Below are positions 36,648-45,407 of a DNA stretch of 64,000 nt, piece by piece. The stretch is from NCBI RefSeq assembly GCF_002000985.1, contig NZ_CP018822.1, forward strand, positions 1,134,001 through 1,198,000, read 5' to 3'. Under the pieces are notes generated by a model that saw only the letters and a list, made by a program, of their open reading frames with translations, was not told the origin of the DNA and did not search any database. Each line of letters starts with the position of its first letter. The stretch's first letter is position 1. A program made the position numbers and the translations under genes. Source of the stretch: Streptococcus gallolyticus subsp. gallolyticus DSM 16831. GTDB taxonomy: Bacteria > Bacillota > Bacilli > Lactobacillales > Streptococcaceae.

Positions 36648-39600
36648 ATGGTTTTTAATAGTGAATCAGAATTCGAAGAAGCCTTAATTAAACTCCTTTC
36701 TGAAAAAGGTTGGGAGAAAAAAGTCTTAAAGAATTATACAGAAAAGGACTTATTACGTAATTGGGCTGATATTCTTTTTGAAAATAATCGCGGTATTGAT
36801 CGTTTAAATGATTATCCGTTGACAGACACTGAAATGCAGCAAATCATGGAACAGATTGAAAATTTACGAACACCATTAAAACTCAATGGATTTATTAATG
36901 GTAAAAGTGTTTCAATAACTAGGGATAATCCAGATGATAAACTCCATTATGGAAAAGAAGTAAGTTTAAAAATTTATGATCGGCGTGAAATTGCAGCTGG
37001 TCAAAGTCGTTATCAGATTGTTCAGCAGCCCAAATTCCCTACAAAATCTAAAATGCTTAATGACCGTCGTGGAGATTTAATGCTTTTAATTAATGGAATG
37101 CCAGTTATTCATATTGAATTAAAGAAGAGCGGTATTCCAGTTAGTGATGCTTACCACCAAATTGAGAAGTATTCGCGAGAAGGAGTGTTCACGGGACTAT
37201 TCTCATTAGTTCAAATTTTTGTAGCAATGGAACCTAATGAAACGGTTTATTTTGCAAATCCTGGACCAGATGGACAATTTAATAAAAGTTATTATTTTCA
37301 TTGGGCTGATTTTAACAATGAACCTATTAACGAATGGGATAAAATTGTATCCACACTTCTATCTATTCCGATGGCACATCAATTAATTGGTTTTTATACT
37401 GTTGCAGATAATTCTGACGGTGTCTTAAAAGTTATGCGTAGCTATCAATATTTTGCAGCAAATGCTATATCTGACAAAGTTTCCCAAACAAATTGGGATG
37501 GTGATAATCAATTAGGTGGTTATGTATGGCATACAACTGGTTCAGGAAAGACAATGACAAGTTTTAAATCTGCTCAATTAATCGCAGCTTCTAAAGATGC
37601 AGATAAAGTCATTTTTTTAATGGATCGTATTGAACTCGGAGAGCAATCTTTGAGAGAATATCGAGGATTTGCTTCAGAAATGGAAGGGGTACAAGAAACA
37701 GAGAATACAGGGGTTCTTATCACTAAGTTAAAAAGTACAGAGCCTTCAAATACGTTAATTGTGACGTCTATTCAAAAAATGAGTAATATAAAAGATGAAC
37801 CAGAAGGTCTTAATTCAAATGATATCGAAATAATGAATAGCAAACGTATTGTGTTTATTATTGATGAGGCTCACCGCTCAACTTTTGGTGATATGCTTAT
37901 TACAATTAAAAGGACATTCCCTAAAGCGATTTTCTTTGGTTTCACAGGTACACCGATTCAAAAAGAAAATCAAAAGAAAAATAATACAACCTCGACTGTA
38001 TTTGGAAATGAATTGCATCGTTATAGTATTGCTGATGGTATAAGAGATAAAAATGTTTTAGGTTTTGATCCTTATAAAGTCCTTACTTTTAGGGATAAAG
38101 ACATACGACAATCCGTCGCTTTGGAGAAAGCAAAAGCTAAAACTGCAGAAGAAGCTATTTCTGATCCTCTGAAGTCTAAAATATATTATAAATATATGGC
38201 TTCAAATGAAATTGGAATGGCTGGTTATACTGAAGATAACGAGCGATACGTAAAAGGAATAGAAGACTATGTTCCAATGACTCAATATCAAACAAATGAG
38301 CATGTTAATAGTGTAGTTAACGATATCTTAGAAAATTGGGTAAGATTAAGTCGCGGTGGAAAATTTCATGCGATATTTGCGACGAGCAGTATTCCAGAGG
38401 CTATTGTTTACTATAGAAAGTTAAAAGAATTAAAACCTGACTTGAAAGTTACAGCATTATTTGATCCTAATATAGACAATAGTGGGAATATTGACTTTAA
38501 AGAAGATGGATTATCTGAAATTATCAAGGACTATGATGAAAGGTATGGTCAAAAATTTGTAATTGCGACATTTTCTAAAATGAAGGAAGATATTTCGAAT
38601 CGTTTAGCTCATAAAAAACCATATCAAAGGCTGTCCGCTGTTCAACAGATTGATTTATTAATTGTTGTTGATCAAATGTTAACTGGTTTTGATTCTAAAT
38701 GGATTAATACTCTCTATATGGATAAAATGCTTCAATATGAAAATATCATTCAAGCTTTTTCTAGAACTAATCGTTTATTTGGTGATGAAAAACCTTTCGG
38801 TACAATTCGTTATTATCGAAAACCTCATACAATGGAACGAAATATAGAAAAAGCTGTAAAAATGTATTCTGGAGATAAACCATTAGGCTTATTTGTTCAG
38901 CATATTGTTGAAAATGTCGAAAATATGAATCGTATATATAAAGAAATTTCTGATTTATTTGTACGTTCAGGTATTGATAATTTTGAGAGTTTACCAGATG
39001 ATAAATCGATTTCTCGTAAATTTGCCAAACTATTTAGTGAATTAAGATCGTGTTTAGAAGCTGCTAAAATACAAGGATTTACTTGGGAAAAGAAAACTTA
39101 TAAAGACGACTTTAATAAAAAAGTTACAATTGATTTTACTGAAACGGATTATTATGTTTTGTCATTACGATATAAAGAATTTAATTCAAATGATGGCGGA
39201 GGTATTGGAGAGCCTTCCGTTCCGTATGATATAAATTCTTATGTTACTGAACTTGATACTGGTGTAATTGATGCAAATTATATGAATTCGCGATTCAGTA
39301 AATATCTGAAGTTGTTAAATGATTCTTCATCAAGTAAAGCTATTTCAGACGCCGAGGAAGAACTTCACAAAACATTTGCTACTTTAACACAAGAAGAACA
39401 AAAATTCGCTAATATTTTTCTTCATGAAATTCAACGAGGAGAAGTTGAGGTGTCTGAGAATAAAACATTCAGAGATTATATAACAGAGTATATGGTAAGG
39501 AATAAAAATGACCAAATTCATAATCTAGCTGAAAAACTTGGGCTTGACGAAGAGAAATTACGTCGTATAATGAAATTGAAGCTTAATGAAGCAAATATTA

Positions 39601-39782
39601 ACGAATTTGGACGTTATTCAGAGTTAAAAGATACTGTTGATAAAAATAAAGCTAAAGAGTATCTAGAAAAAATTGAAGGGAAAAAAATTATTCCTCCAAA
39701 AGTTGGAATAAAAGTGGATAAGTTATTAAGAAAATTTATCATAAGTGGCGGATTTGATATAGAAACAGTTCATGAAGAATAG
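36648..39782 (+). CDS. hsdR: Type I restriction endonuclease subunit HsdR
   Basis: A 1044-aa motor and nuclease subunit. The N-terminal PD-(D/E)xK nuclease is indicated by GDLMLLINGMPVIHIELKKSG (Glu-x-Lys near 157). The SF2 helicase follows: Walker A TTGSGKTMT (about 297), DEAHRSTFGDM (about 405) and FGFTGTPIQ (motif III region). With HsdM and HsdS it translocates unmethylated DNA and cuts it. A ribosome site (TAGGAG) precedes ATG 36648. The gene lies between the expressed hsdS and the inverted cassette, so an inversion joining these would flip hsdR as well. Confidence 0.96.
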   Translation: MVFNSESEFEEALIKLLSEKGWEKKVLKNYTEKDLLRNWADILFENNRGIDRLNDYPLTDTEMQQIMEQIENLRTPLKLNGFINGKSVSITRDNPDDKLHYGKEVSLKIYDRREIAAGQSRYQIVQQPKFPTKSKMLNDRRGDLMLLINGMPVIHIELKKSGIPVSDAYHQIEKYSREGVFTGLFSLVQIFVAMEPNETVYFANPGPDGQFNKSYYFHWADFNNEPINEWDKIVSTLLSIPMAHQLIGFYTVADNSDGVLKVMRSYQYFAANAISDKVSQTNWDGDNQLGGYVWHTTGSGKTMTSFKSAQLIAASKDADKVIFLMDRIELGEQSLREYRGFASEMEGVQETENTGVLITKLKSTEPSNTLIVTSIQKMSNIKDEPEGLNSNDIEIMNSKRIVFIIDEAHRSTFGDMLITIKRTFPKAIFFGFTGTPIQKENQKKNNTTSTVFGNELHRYSIADGIRDKNVLGFDPYKVLTFRDKDIRQSVALEKAKAKTAEEAISDPLKSKIYYKYMASNEIGMAGYTEDNERYVKGIEDYVPMTQYQTNEHVNSVVNDILENWVRLSRGGKFHAIFATSSIPEAIVYYRKLKELKPDLKVTALFDPNIDNSGNIDFKEDGLSEIIKDYDERYGQKFVIATFSKMKEDISNRLAHKKPYQRLSAVQQIDLLIVVDQMLTGFDSKWINTLYMDKMLQYENIIQAFSRTNRLFGDEKPFGTIRYYRKPHTMERNIEKAVKMYSGDKPLGLFVQHIVENVENMNRIYKEISDLFVRSGIDNFESLPDDKSISRKFAKLFSELRSCLEAAKIQGFTWEKKTYKDDFNKKVTIDFTETDYYVLSLRYKEFNSNDGGGIGEPSVPYDINSYVTELDTGVIDANYMNSRFSKYLKLLNDSSSSKAISDAEEELHKTFATLTQEEQKFANIFLHEIQRGEVEVSENKTFRDYITEYMVRNKNDQIHNLAEKLGLDEEKLRRIMKLKLNEANINEFGRYSELKDTVDKNKAKEYLEKIEGKKIIPPKVGIKVDKLLRKFIISGGFDIETVHEE

Positions 39783-39821
39783 AAAAATAAAAGAAGGAGA
39801 TTTTCTCCCTCTTTTATTTTT
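39783..39821. terminator. Bidirectional terminator between hsdR and recombinase gene
   Basis: AAAAATAAAAG (39783-39793) pairs with CTTTTATTTTT (39811-39821), with an inner GGAG/CTCC stem. T runs lie on both sides, between convergent genes. Confidence 0.8.
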
Positions 39822-40756
39822 TACGAATTTAAACTTGATAGTGACCGCATAATGATGTCAATATCTTTGCTTTCTAGTTCGTTAATGATATGGAGATATG
39901 TTTTTTGAGTGGTTGTCATATTAGAATGTCCGAGTCGTCTAGCAACACTTGCTATGGAGACGCCGGCAAAGAGCAGTAGTGAGGCATGAGTATGACGCAA
40001 ACCATGAACGGAAATAATAGGAATACCAGCATTTTTACAATGTCGAGCTAAACGGTCGTTTACAGTAGAGTTATAGATTTTTCCTTTGACAAAAATCGGC
40101 TTATCTTCGGGCAAATTTTTTAGTAATTCTGCAAATTGAATAACAGTCTGCCAATCAATAGGAATTTTTCTGATTGAGGATTGATTTTTAGTCGGTAGAA
40201 ATCCACCGTCGCCTTTATAATCCCATGTTTTTGAGACGGAAAGTGTTTGTCGCGTTAAATCAAAATCTTTAGGGGTTAGAGCAAGAGCCTCTGAAAAACG
40301 TAAGCCAGTTTTTGCTATCAATAGAATCAACCAATCCATATTAATTTGTGGGGCTAAGTCAAGGTCATCAAGCAATTTATGAAGTTCATACTGATTAAGA
40401 AATTTTGGTTTCTTAGCACGTGGTTGCTTTCCTTTGATAATAGCCTTACGTGTAGGGTCTCTTCGGATGAGCCCTTCATCAACAGCGTCCAAAATCGCAC
40501 ACTTTAAATGATGATGAAAGTCCATAGTTGTTTGTTTTTCGTGAACACTTGCATATTGATTTAATAATTTTTGATAAGAAATACGATCTAAATGTTGTAT
40601 CTGCAATTTTGGAACTAACTTTTCGAGCCAACGATAGGCCATATAGTACTTTTTCATGGTTACAGGACGTATAGCTCCCTCTTTGTAAACCATAATCCAT
40701 TGCTTATAATAATCACAAAATAACATTGTTTCAGAATTAATTATCATTTCATCCAT
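39821..40756 (-). CDS. Tyrosine recombinase adjacent to inverted hsdS cassette
   Basis: A 311-aa phage-integrase-family recombinase. The N-terminal SAM-like core-binding domain (about 1-110) precedes the catalytic domain with Arg in AKTGLRFSEAL (about 152), HGLRHTHA (about 252) and the nucleophile Tyr in QKTYLHI (about 285). All catalytic residues are present. It lies six bases downstream of the silent hsdS cassette on the same strand, with its own GAGGAGG site. In other streptococcal phase-variable type I loci a recombinase in this position inverts hsdS segments, so an HsdS invertase is the leading idea. A remnant of an integrated element is the alternative. Confidence 0.85.
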   Translation of the reverse strand: MDEMIINSETMLFCDYYKQWIMVYKEGAIRPVTMKKYYMAYRWLEKLVPKLQIQHLDRISYQKLLNQYASVHEKQTTMDFHHHLKCAILDAVDEGLIRRDPTRKAIIKGKQPRAKKPKFLNQYELHKLLDDLDLAPQINMDWLILLIAKTGLRFSEALALTPKDFDLTRQTLSVSKTWDYKGDGGFLPTKNQSSIRKIPIDWQTVIQFAELLKNLPEDKPIFVKGKIYNSTVNDRLARHCKNAGIPIISVHGLRHTHASLLLFAGVSIASVARRLGHSNMTTTQKTYLHIINELESKDIDIIMRSLSSLNS

Positions 40757-40878
40757 TTAAATTATAAACCTCCTCTCAATAATGTATCATAAAGGCACTC
40801 AAAATGTACTTTTAAAGTTGAATTTTCAGCAGAAATAGCAGTCTCTATCAAAATCCCCACATTTTTGAACCAAAAATC

Positions 40879-40908
40879 CTTACGCTGATGAAGAGTGATG
40901 AGGCGGTC
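40879..40908 (-). repeat. Inverted copy of hsdS B-repeat core
   Basis: Thirty bases are the exact reverse complement of 35936-35965 and 36548-36577 (encoding DRLITLHQRK). Confidence 0.93.
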
Positions 40909-41380
40909 GAGGTGGCTGAAAAATCTAGCAATCTTTTCTTGTTCATCATATGAAGCTACGTCCACAATAAATTCCTGCATCTCAGAAGCGAGGATATGTT
41001 TAATGGTATTACCTGTTGTTATGTTCTCGATTTTCTTTTTTGCCTTGACTGTCTGGTACTGATAATTCAAAAAATACGGTTCAATCTTAACCTTTGGATT
41101 TCTGAACATAATAAGTGCGTGGGCGGCTGAACAGTCCAGCTCTTCTGGAATTACAGCAGCATGACCAACATGTCCAGATTGAACCATAACCATATCACCA
41201 GTGTGCAGCCATTTATCTTTTTGTTTCTCATAAAACTCATCATTAATAAATACTTCGGTATTATGGTTTATCTGTCCGTCTTTTACATTATTGGATTCAA
41301 GATAGAAATGTCCCTCTTCAACATAATACGGAGTAGCAGTTCCAACAAAGGCATTTCCAATATCTCTGTATATATCCGAC

Positions 41381-41398
41381 AACTTACGCTGTTCCCAA
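41381..41398 (-). repeat. Inverted copy of hsdS A-repeat core
   Basis: AACTTACGCTGTTCCCAA is the exact reverse complement of 35437-35454 and 36067-36084. Similarity stops at both ends. Confidence 0.92.
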
Positions 41399-41403
41399 GG
41401 GTG

Positions 41404-41704
41404 AGTATACTAGAGATTTTTAGTTTTTAAAAGAAACGCTAATTTAAAATCAAAACAAAATAGTACATTTTATCCACTTAAACAGGTACTAACTTAATAG
41501 TTAGTACCTGTTTTTCTATATCATTCACTCTAATTTCCCAGCGCTAGCTTATTTTCTTCTCAATCTAAAAAATCCTTGAACAAAGTTTGCTATACTCAAT
41601 TAACTTCACAGCTCCGCCATTTTCCAAAAGAAATAACACTAAAAACTTCGGCAAAAATATGTTAAAATAAAGCAAGGTTATTTAGAACAGAACGGGAGTA
41701 GGTT
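41404..41704. terminator. Intergenic stretch with bidirectional terminator (41481-41515)
   Basis: A perfect 13-base stem, AACAGGTACTAAC (41481-41493) with GTTAGTACCTGTT (41500-41512), is followed by Ts on the + strand. It marks the right edge of the hsd region. No ORF is seen; the rest leads into the gntR ribosome site GGGAG (41693-41697). Confidence 0.85.
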
Positions 41705-42403
41705 ATGGTTCCAGCGTATATTAGAATTCATGATGCGATTAAGAAAGAGATTGATGGGGGCGTTTGGGAGATTGGTCAGCGTTTGCCGAGTGAGCGTGAT
41801 TTGGCGGATGATTACGAGGTGAGTCGGATGACACTTCGTCAGGCGATTACGCTTTTGGTCGAAGAGGGCATTTTGGAGCGCCGTGTGGGTAGCGGGACTT
41901 ATGTGGCTAGCCACCGTGTGCAAGAAAAAATGCGTGGGACAACCAGTTTCACCGAAATTGTGCGTTCGCAGGGTAAAACGCCGTCGTCACAATTGATTTC
42001 TTATCAGCGAAAAACTGCTAATGAAACGGAAATCCAGCAGTTACAACTAAAAGCGACAGATACCGTGGTGCGTATGGAGCGCGTGCGTTTTGCAGATAAC
42101 GTTCCTTTGGTTTTTGAAGTGGCATCAATTCCAGAAAAGCTCATTCAGTCTTTCAATCAAGAGGACATCACAGAGCATTTCTTTCAAACATTAACGGATA
42201 ATGGTTATGAAATTGGCAAGAGTCAGCAAACGATTTATGCTAAAAATGCAAGCGAGCGCGTGGCGAATTATCTCAAAGTGCCTAAAAATCATGCGGTTCT
42301 GGCATTGACACAGGTATCCTATTTCACAGACGGACGACCATTTGAATACGTTCATAGCCAATACGTCGGCGACCGTTTTGAATTTTATTTGGAGAATAAT
42401 TAA
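41705..42403 (+). CDS. GntR-family (HutC/UTRA) transcriptional regulator
   Basis: A 232-aa regulator with an N-terminal winged helix (about 5-70, GQRLPSERDLADDYEVSRMTLRQA) and a C-terminal UTRA ligand-binding domain (about 90-230). HutC-type GntR proteins sense small metabolites, often phosphosugars. In several streptococci a gntR/UTRA gene lies beside guaA and ylxM-ffh; here it is about 28 kb from guaA. That suggests an accessory block was inserted between them. Its target is not evident. Confidence 0.9.
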   Translation: MVPAYIRIHDAIKKEIDGGVWEIGQRLPSERDLADDYEVSRMTLRQAITLLVEEGILERRVGSGTYVASHRVQEKMRGTTSFTEIVRSQGKTPSSQLISYQRKTANETEIQQLQLKATDTVVRMERVRFADNVPLVFEVASIPEKLIQSFNQEDITEHFFQTLTDNGYEIGKSQQTIYAKNASERVANYLKVPKNHAVLALTQVSYFTDGRPFEYVHSQYVGDRFEFYLENN

Positions 42404-42408
42404 GCTTG

Positions 42409-42441
42409 CAGGACAGTACGTTATGGTGCTGTCCTGTTTTT
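42409..42441 (+). terminator. gntR terminator
   Basis: CAGGACAG (42409-42416) pairs with CTGTCCTG (42429-42436), followed by TTTTT. Confidence 0.85.
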
Positions 42442-42508
42442 AGTGAGTTTACTTGTAAATTATGATAGAATAAAGGAAATAACATCAAGGAGAATGGGAG
42501 GAGATTTG

Positions 42509-42784
42509 ATGGAAATTAAAAGCGATTTATCTGCGGCGCAACAACATGCAACAGCGTTGACAACTGCTAAGGATCAGTTGTTAGCGGATGCGTCGTCGGT
42601 TACGTTGGATGAGCAAACAACCGTGCAAGGAAACCCGAAAGCTAAAGCCGTCATTCAACGAAGCGGGGCAATAGCTAACCAGGTTAAAACAGCTTTAGCC
42701 ACGACAATGGAACATTTGCATTCTGTTGCCAGTGATTTTGAAGCGGTTGATCAAGAGGGAGCACAAGCGTTAAAGGGAGAGTAG
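42509..42784 (+). CDS. Lap1-like (DUF3130/SACOL2603-family) type VIIb secretion partner
   Basis: A 91-aa, WXG100-sized helical protein (MEIKSDLSAAQQHATALTTA...). It resembles the TIGR04197/DUF3130 family encoded just upstream of LXG toxins and shown in streptococci to act as a targeting factor (Lap1) for toxin export. GGGAGGAG selects ATG 42509. It is followed after one base by a DUF3958-like gene and then the LXG toxin. No secretion machinery (EssC, EsaA and others) is in the window, so the locus is an orphan effector module. Confidence 0.78.
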   Translation: MEIKSDLSAAQQHATALTTAKDQLLADASSVTLDEQTTVQGNPKAKAVIQRSGAIANQVKTALATTMEHLHSVASDFEAVDQEGAQALKGE

Positions 42785-42785
42785 G

Positions 42786-43094
42786 ATGAAACGGTATGAA
42801 ATTGAAAACCAGATAGAAGAGACCTATGTGGTTCGGCGAAAAACAGCGGAGTTACAGGAGACCTACGAGTACTATTCAGGAATAGCGGCTCAAGCAGAGG
42901 AGTTTTTCTGGCAAGACGGTTATCAGAGTTATTATGCGCCTCGTTTTGAAATGGCTTTAGACCTGACAAGCCGTTACCGTCATCATTTGATTGGGGAAGC
43001 AGATGAGGCATTAGCGGAGCTTAAAAAACAAGAAGATGACCTCGAAGACGCTCTTGTTGACCTCTTGCGAAAGGAGGCACAAGATGAGCATTGA
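42786..43094 (+). CDS. Lap2-like (DUF3958-family) type VIIb secretion partner
   Basis: A 102-aa, entirely helical, Glu/Gln-rich protein. Size, composition and position between the Lap1-like gene and the LXG toxin fit DUF3958 (Lap2), the second targeting factor that binds the LXG domain. The sequence contains aromatic-rich YEYYSGIAAQAEEFFWQDGY. Its 3' end overlaps the toxin start by 11 bases and carries the toxin's AAAGGAGG ribosome site, so production is coupled. Confidence 0.72.
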   Translation: MKRYEIENQIEETYVVRRKTAELQETYEYYSGIAAQAEEFFWQDGYQSYYAPRFEMALDLTSRYRHHLIGEADEALAELKKQEDDLEDALVDLLRKEAQDEH

Positions 43095-44754
43095 TATGAT
43101 TTTAGAGGACTCACAAAGTCAAGCACAAACGACCACCAGTTATTGTCAACACCAACTGGAAGGGTATCAAGCTATCCAACAAGCGATTAATCAGTTTGTT
43201 TCCGATACGGAAAGCTTAAAAGGCAAAGCTTATGATTCTGCCAGGACTTTTGCGGAGACCGTTCTTCAAGCGTTAGCTCGTGGTGGGGAACTCTACGAGG
43301 AAACCTTAAGCCAACTGATTAGCAAACTGCCGAATGATTATATTGAGATGGTGGACGGAAAGTCTTGGCGAGAAGATGAGTTGCTGCAACGCATCGACCA
43401 GCAACAGCAGTGCCTAAATGTTCTGGAAGAGGCGGAGTTGCAATTGTCCTTGATTTCAGTGATGTCATTAGAACGCAAAACGAGTCTTCATCAATACCAT
43501 GCGGAATTGATTGAGATGCATGCGGAGCTCAAACGGACTTATGAAGAAATCTTAGAAAAGCTTTACGCCTTTGACACTTATTCAGCCAGTATCTTTGATG
43601 CGTTAGCTGATATTGATACGCAAATGACGCTTGGGTTATCTCAAATCGACCAGTCATGGAATGCCCAAACAGGTACTTTTCAAACCATGGCGAATATGTC
43701 TTGGGCAACGGTTCTAAATAACCAGTATGCGGTAAAGGATGTTAAAGCCACTACCGAAGAAAAAACATTCATGGCTAACTTGATGACTCAGTACGGTTTT
43801 GATGCAGAAACCGCTCAAATTATCCTAGATGTTAAACGAGGTATTGACAAAGAGTTCCCGAAACTCTCACAAGACGAAAGAGATTATTTGTTGTTACGGC
43901 TTATTGGGAGTGTCTCTTACGGTGCGGTTAATGGAACTACGGACGAAATTCTCTGGAATACAACCGCAGGAGACTTGACAAATTACTTTTATCATGAAAA
44001 ATCAACAGCTAGCGGCAATTCTGTCTATCGTGTTGGAATGACTTATGACGAAATCATGGCAAAACTTGGCATATCAGCGGAAGATTCCGAGACACTTTAT
44101 AAAAATCTAACACTTCAGCATGGTCTGTCGGGTGCGGATTTAACAGGAGAAAATCTTTTGAAGTATGCTGAAGGTACTGTACGCGACTATAAAGATAATA
44201 AAGGTATTGATATTACCGTTGAAGAAGTCTTAGCTGGAATTGAGACCATGAATCACAAAGCTGATTTTACTCATCAATCCATTACGATGGCTACGCACTT
44301 ACGACCGTCTACTTATCCACTGATTAATGGGCAAGTGGAAGATTTAGCAGGTTGGGAAGGTGATACCACTCGAAATGCAAATGAAAGAGATCCAAGTATT
44401 GGCATTGATGATTATTTAGCCGATTTGGATGCGGTTAACCTTACGAGTCGGATGTCATCAGGGCAATCTTATATGACTGCCTTGAATAGCTACCAATCAG
44501 AGTTAAGGGCGGGGAAAACAACCCGTGAGGCAGAGTTTAAACAAAACATTGACCTTAAGGAAGTTAAAACGACAATCTTTTCTAGCTTAGTGCCAAAAGA
44601 AGTGGTTGCAGTAAACCCTGTTACTGGAGCTCCGATTTATGCTTCGGTTTCAGAAGACGAAGCCATGGCTTATTTGCAAGAAAATTACGAGGGCTCTTAC
44701 TTGTTTATTCAGAGTCTAGAAGAGGAAGAAAACTTATTTGGAGAGGACAACTAA
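43084..44754 (+). CDS. LXG-domain type VIIb secreted toxin, probably TelC-like
   Basis: A 556-aa polymorphic toxin. The N-terminal LXG domain (about 1-200) is helical, starting MSIDMILEDSQSQAQ, and is used for type VIIb export. The C-terminal toxin domain (about 220-556) contains DFTHQSITMATHL, DLAGWEGDT and GIDDYLADLDAVNL, an aspartate-rich set. The two genes downstream look like TipC, the immunity protein of TelC, a lipid II phosphatase of S. intermedius that kills from outside the cell. I therefore infer a TelC-like wall-targeting activity, mainly from context. The start is ATG 43084 with AAAGGAGG; its stop overlaps the next gene by one base. Confidence 0.75.
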   Translation: MSIDMILEDSQSQAQTTTSYCQHQLEGYQAIQQAINQFVSDTESLKGKAYDSARTFAETVLQALARGGELYEETLSQLISKLPNDYIEMVDGKSWREDELLQRIDQQQQCLNVLEEAELQLSLISVMSLERKTSLHQYHAELIEMHAELKRTYEEILEKLYAFDTYSASIFDALADIDTQMTLGLSQIDQSWNAQTGTFQTMANMSWATVLNNQYAVKDVKATTEEKTFMANLMTQYGFDAETAQIILDVKRGIDKEFPKLSQDERDYLLLRLIGSVSYGAVNGTTDEILWNTTAGDLTNYFYHEKSTASGNSVYRVGMTYDEIMAKLGISAEDSETLYKNLTLQHGLSGADLTGENLLKYAEGTVRDYKDNKGIDITVEEVLAGIETMNHKADFTHQSITMATHLRPSTYPLINGQVEDLAGWEGDTTRNANERDPSIGIDDYLADLDAVNLTSRMSSGQSYMTALNSYQSELRAGKTTREAEFKQNIDLKEVKTTIFSSLVPKEVVAVNPVTGAPIYASVSEDEAMAYLQENYEGSYLFIQSLEEEENLFGEDN

Positions 44755-45362
44755 TGAAAAAGAAAGTATTTCTAATGTTAGGACTTGTAATAGTAGTTGC
44801 TCTATCTGGCTATTGGTTCTCCGTTTATCGTAGTTTAAAGAATCCCTTTGATGAGATGTATTATTCGGAAACAGAAAGCATTAACATTGTTGGGTTACCA
44901 AAGTTGAGTGATGTCGTGGGTAGTAAAAGTCATTATGATCCCGTTGAACAAGATGTCTCCATTCTAACTTATGATAAAGATTATCTGGATGATAATGAGG
45001 AGTTTTTGAGTATTTATTTGACAGAGCAAAAAAGTTATTTTAGTTTTTTATATCGTTACCAATTAGCTGATAATGTCTTTTTGACAGTAAGTTATTCTTA
45101 TAATTTTAACGATTGCTCTTTGATACAAGAAATATCTATTGCAGACCAAACTGGCACAGAAGATATTGTGGATGATCCAGATGAAATTATTACGCAGCTT
45201 GCAAGTTACGGTAAAGATTTAGATTGGCTTCAAACCACATGTCAGACTGTTTTAGAAGATGATATTTTAGGACTTTGGTTTAAGAAAGGCAGTCATCGTT
45301 ATTCTTTGGATAACTTAGGCGATCTAACCATTACTTACGATGATGTTTTGAGTGATAACTAA
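44754..45362 (+). CDS. TipC-like immunity protein, first copy
   Basis: A 202-aa protein with one N-terminal membrane segment (VFLMLGLVIVVALSGYWF) and an extracellular domain beginning with the NPFDEMYYSE motif shared with the next gene. Size, topology and that motif fit the TipC family, membrane-anchored proteins that bind TelC outside the cell. The ATG overlaps the toxin stop (TAATG), so toxin and immunity are co-translated. The first copy after the toxin is normally the cognate one. Confidence 0.72.
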   Translation: MKKKVFLMLGLVIVVALSGYWFSVYRSLKNPFDEMYYSETESINIVGLPKLSDVVGSKSHYDPVEQDVSILTYDKDYLDDNEEFLSIYLTEQKSYFSFLYRYQLADNVFLTVSYSYNFNDCSLIQEISIADQTGTEDIVDDPDEIITQLASYGKDLDWLQTTCQTVLEDDILGLWFKKGSHRYSLDNLGDLTITYDDVLSDN

Positions 45363-45407
45363 AAAAGCGATTGTAATGGTTAAATACTCTTTATGAGGAT
45401 TAAAAAA

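Larger units (their letters stand above)
40762..41403 (-). pseudogene. hsdS': Silent inverted hsdS cassette (one recognition domain, no start)
   Basis: The reading frame enters with HPWEQRKLSDIYRDIG directly after an in-frame TAG, so the conserved WEQRKL segment is present but no ATG or ribosome site precedes it. It is not an independent gene. It encodes one target-recognition domain of about 150 residues, unlike either domain of the expressed hsdS. It then carries the conserved FFSHLDRLITLHQRK segment and an unrelated 39-residue tail. Its flanks match hsdS at DNA level in inverted orientation (18 bases at 41381-41398, 30 bases at 40879-40908). It is best read as a donor cassette for HsdS switching. 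Confidence 0.88.

Noticed and set aside
41690..41700. GGGAGTAG resembling the guaA 3' end as an attachment-site repeat
   Set aside because: Only eight bases match and it functions as the gntR ribosome-site region; chance similarity is more likely.
43036..43083. Extended start for the LXG toxin at 43036
   Set aside because: ATG 43084 has a strong AAAGGAGG site and gives the normal LXG N-terminus.
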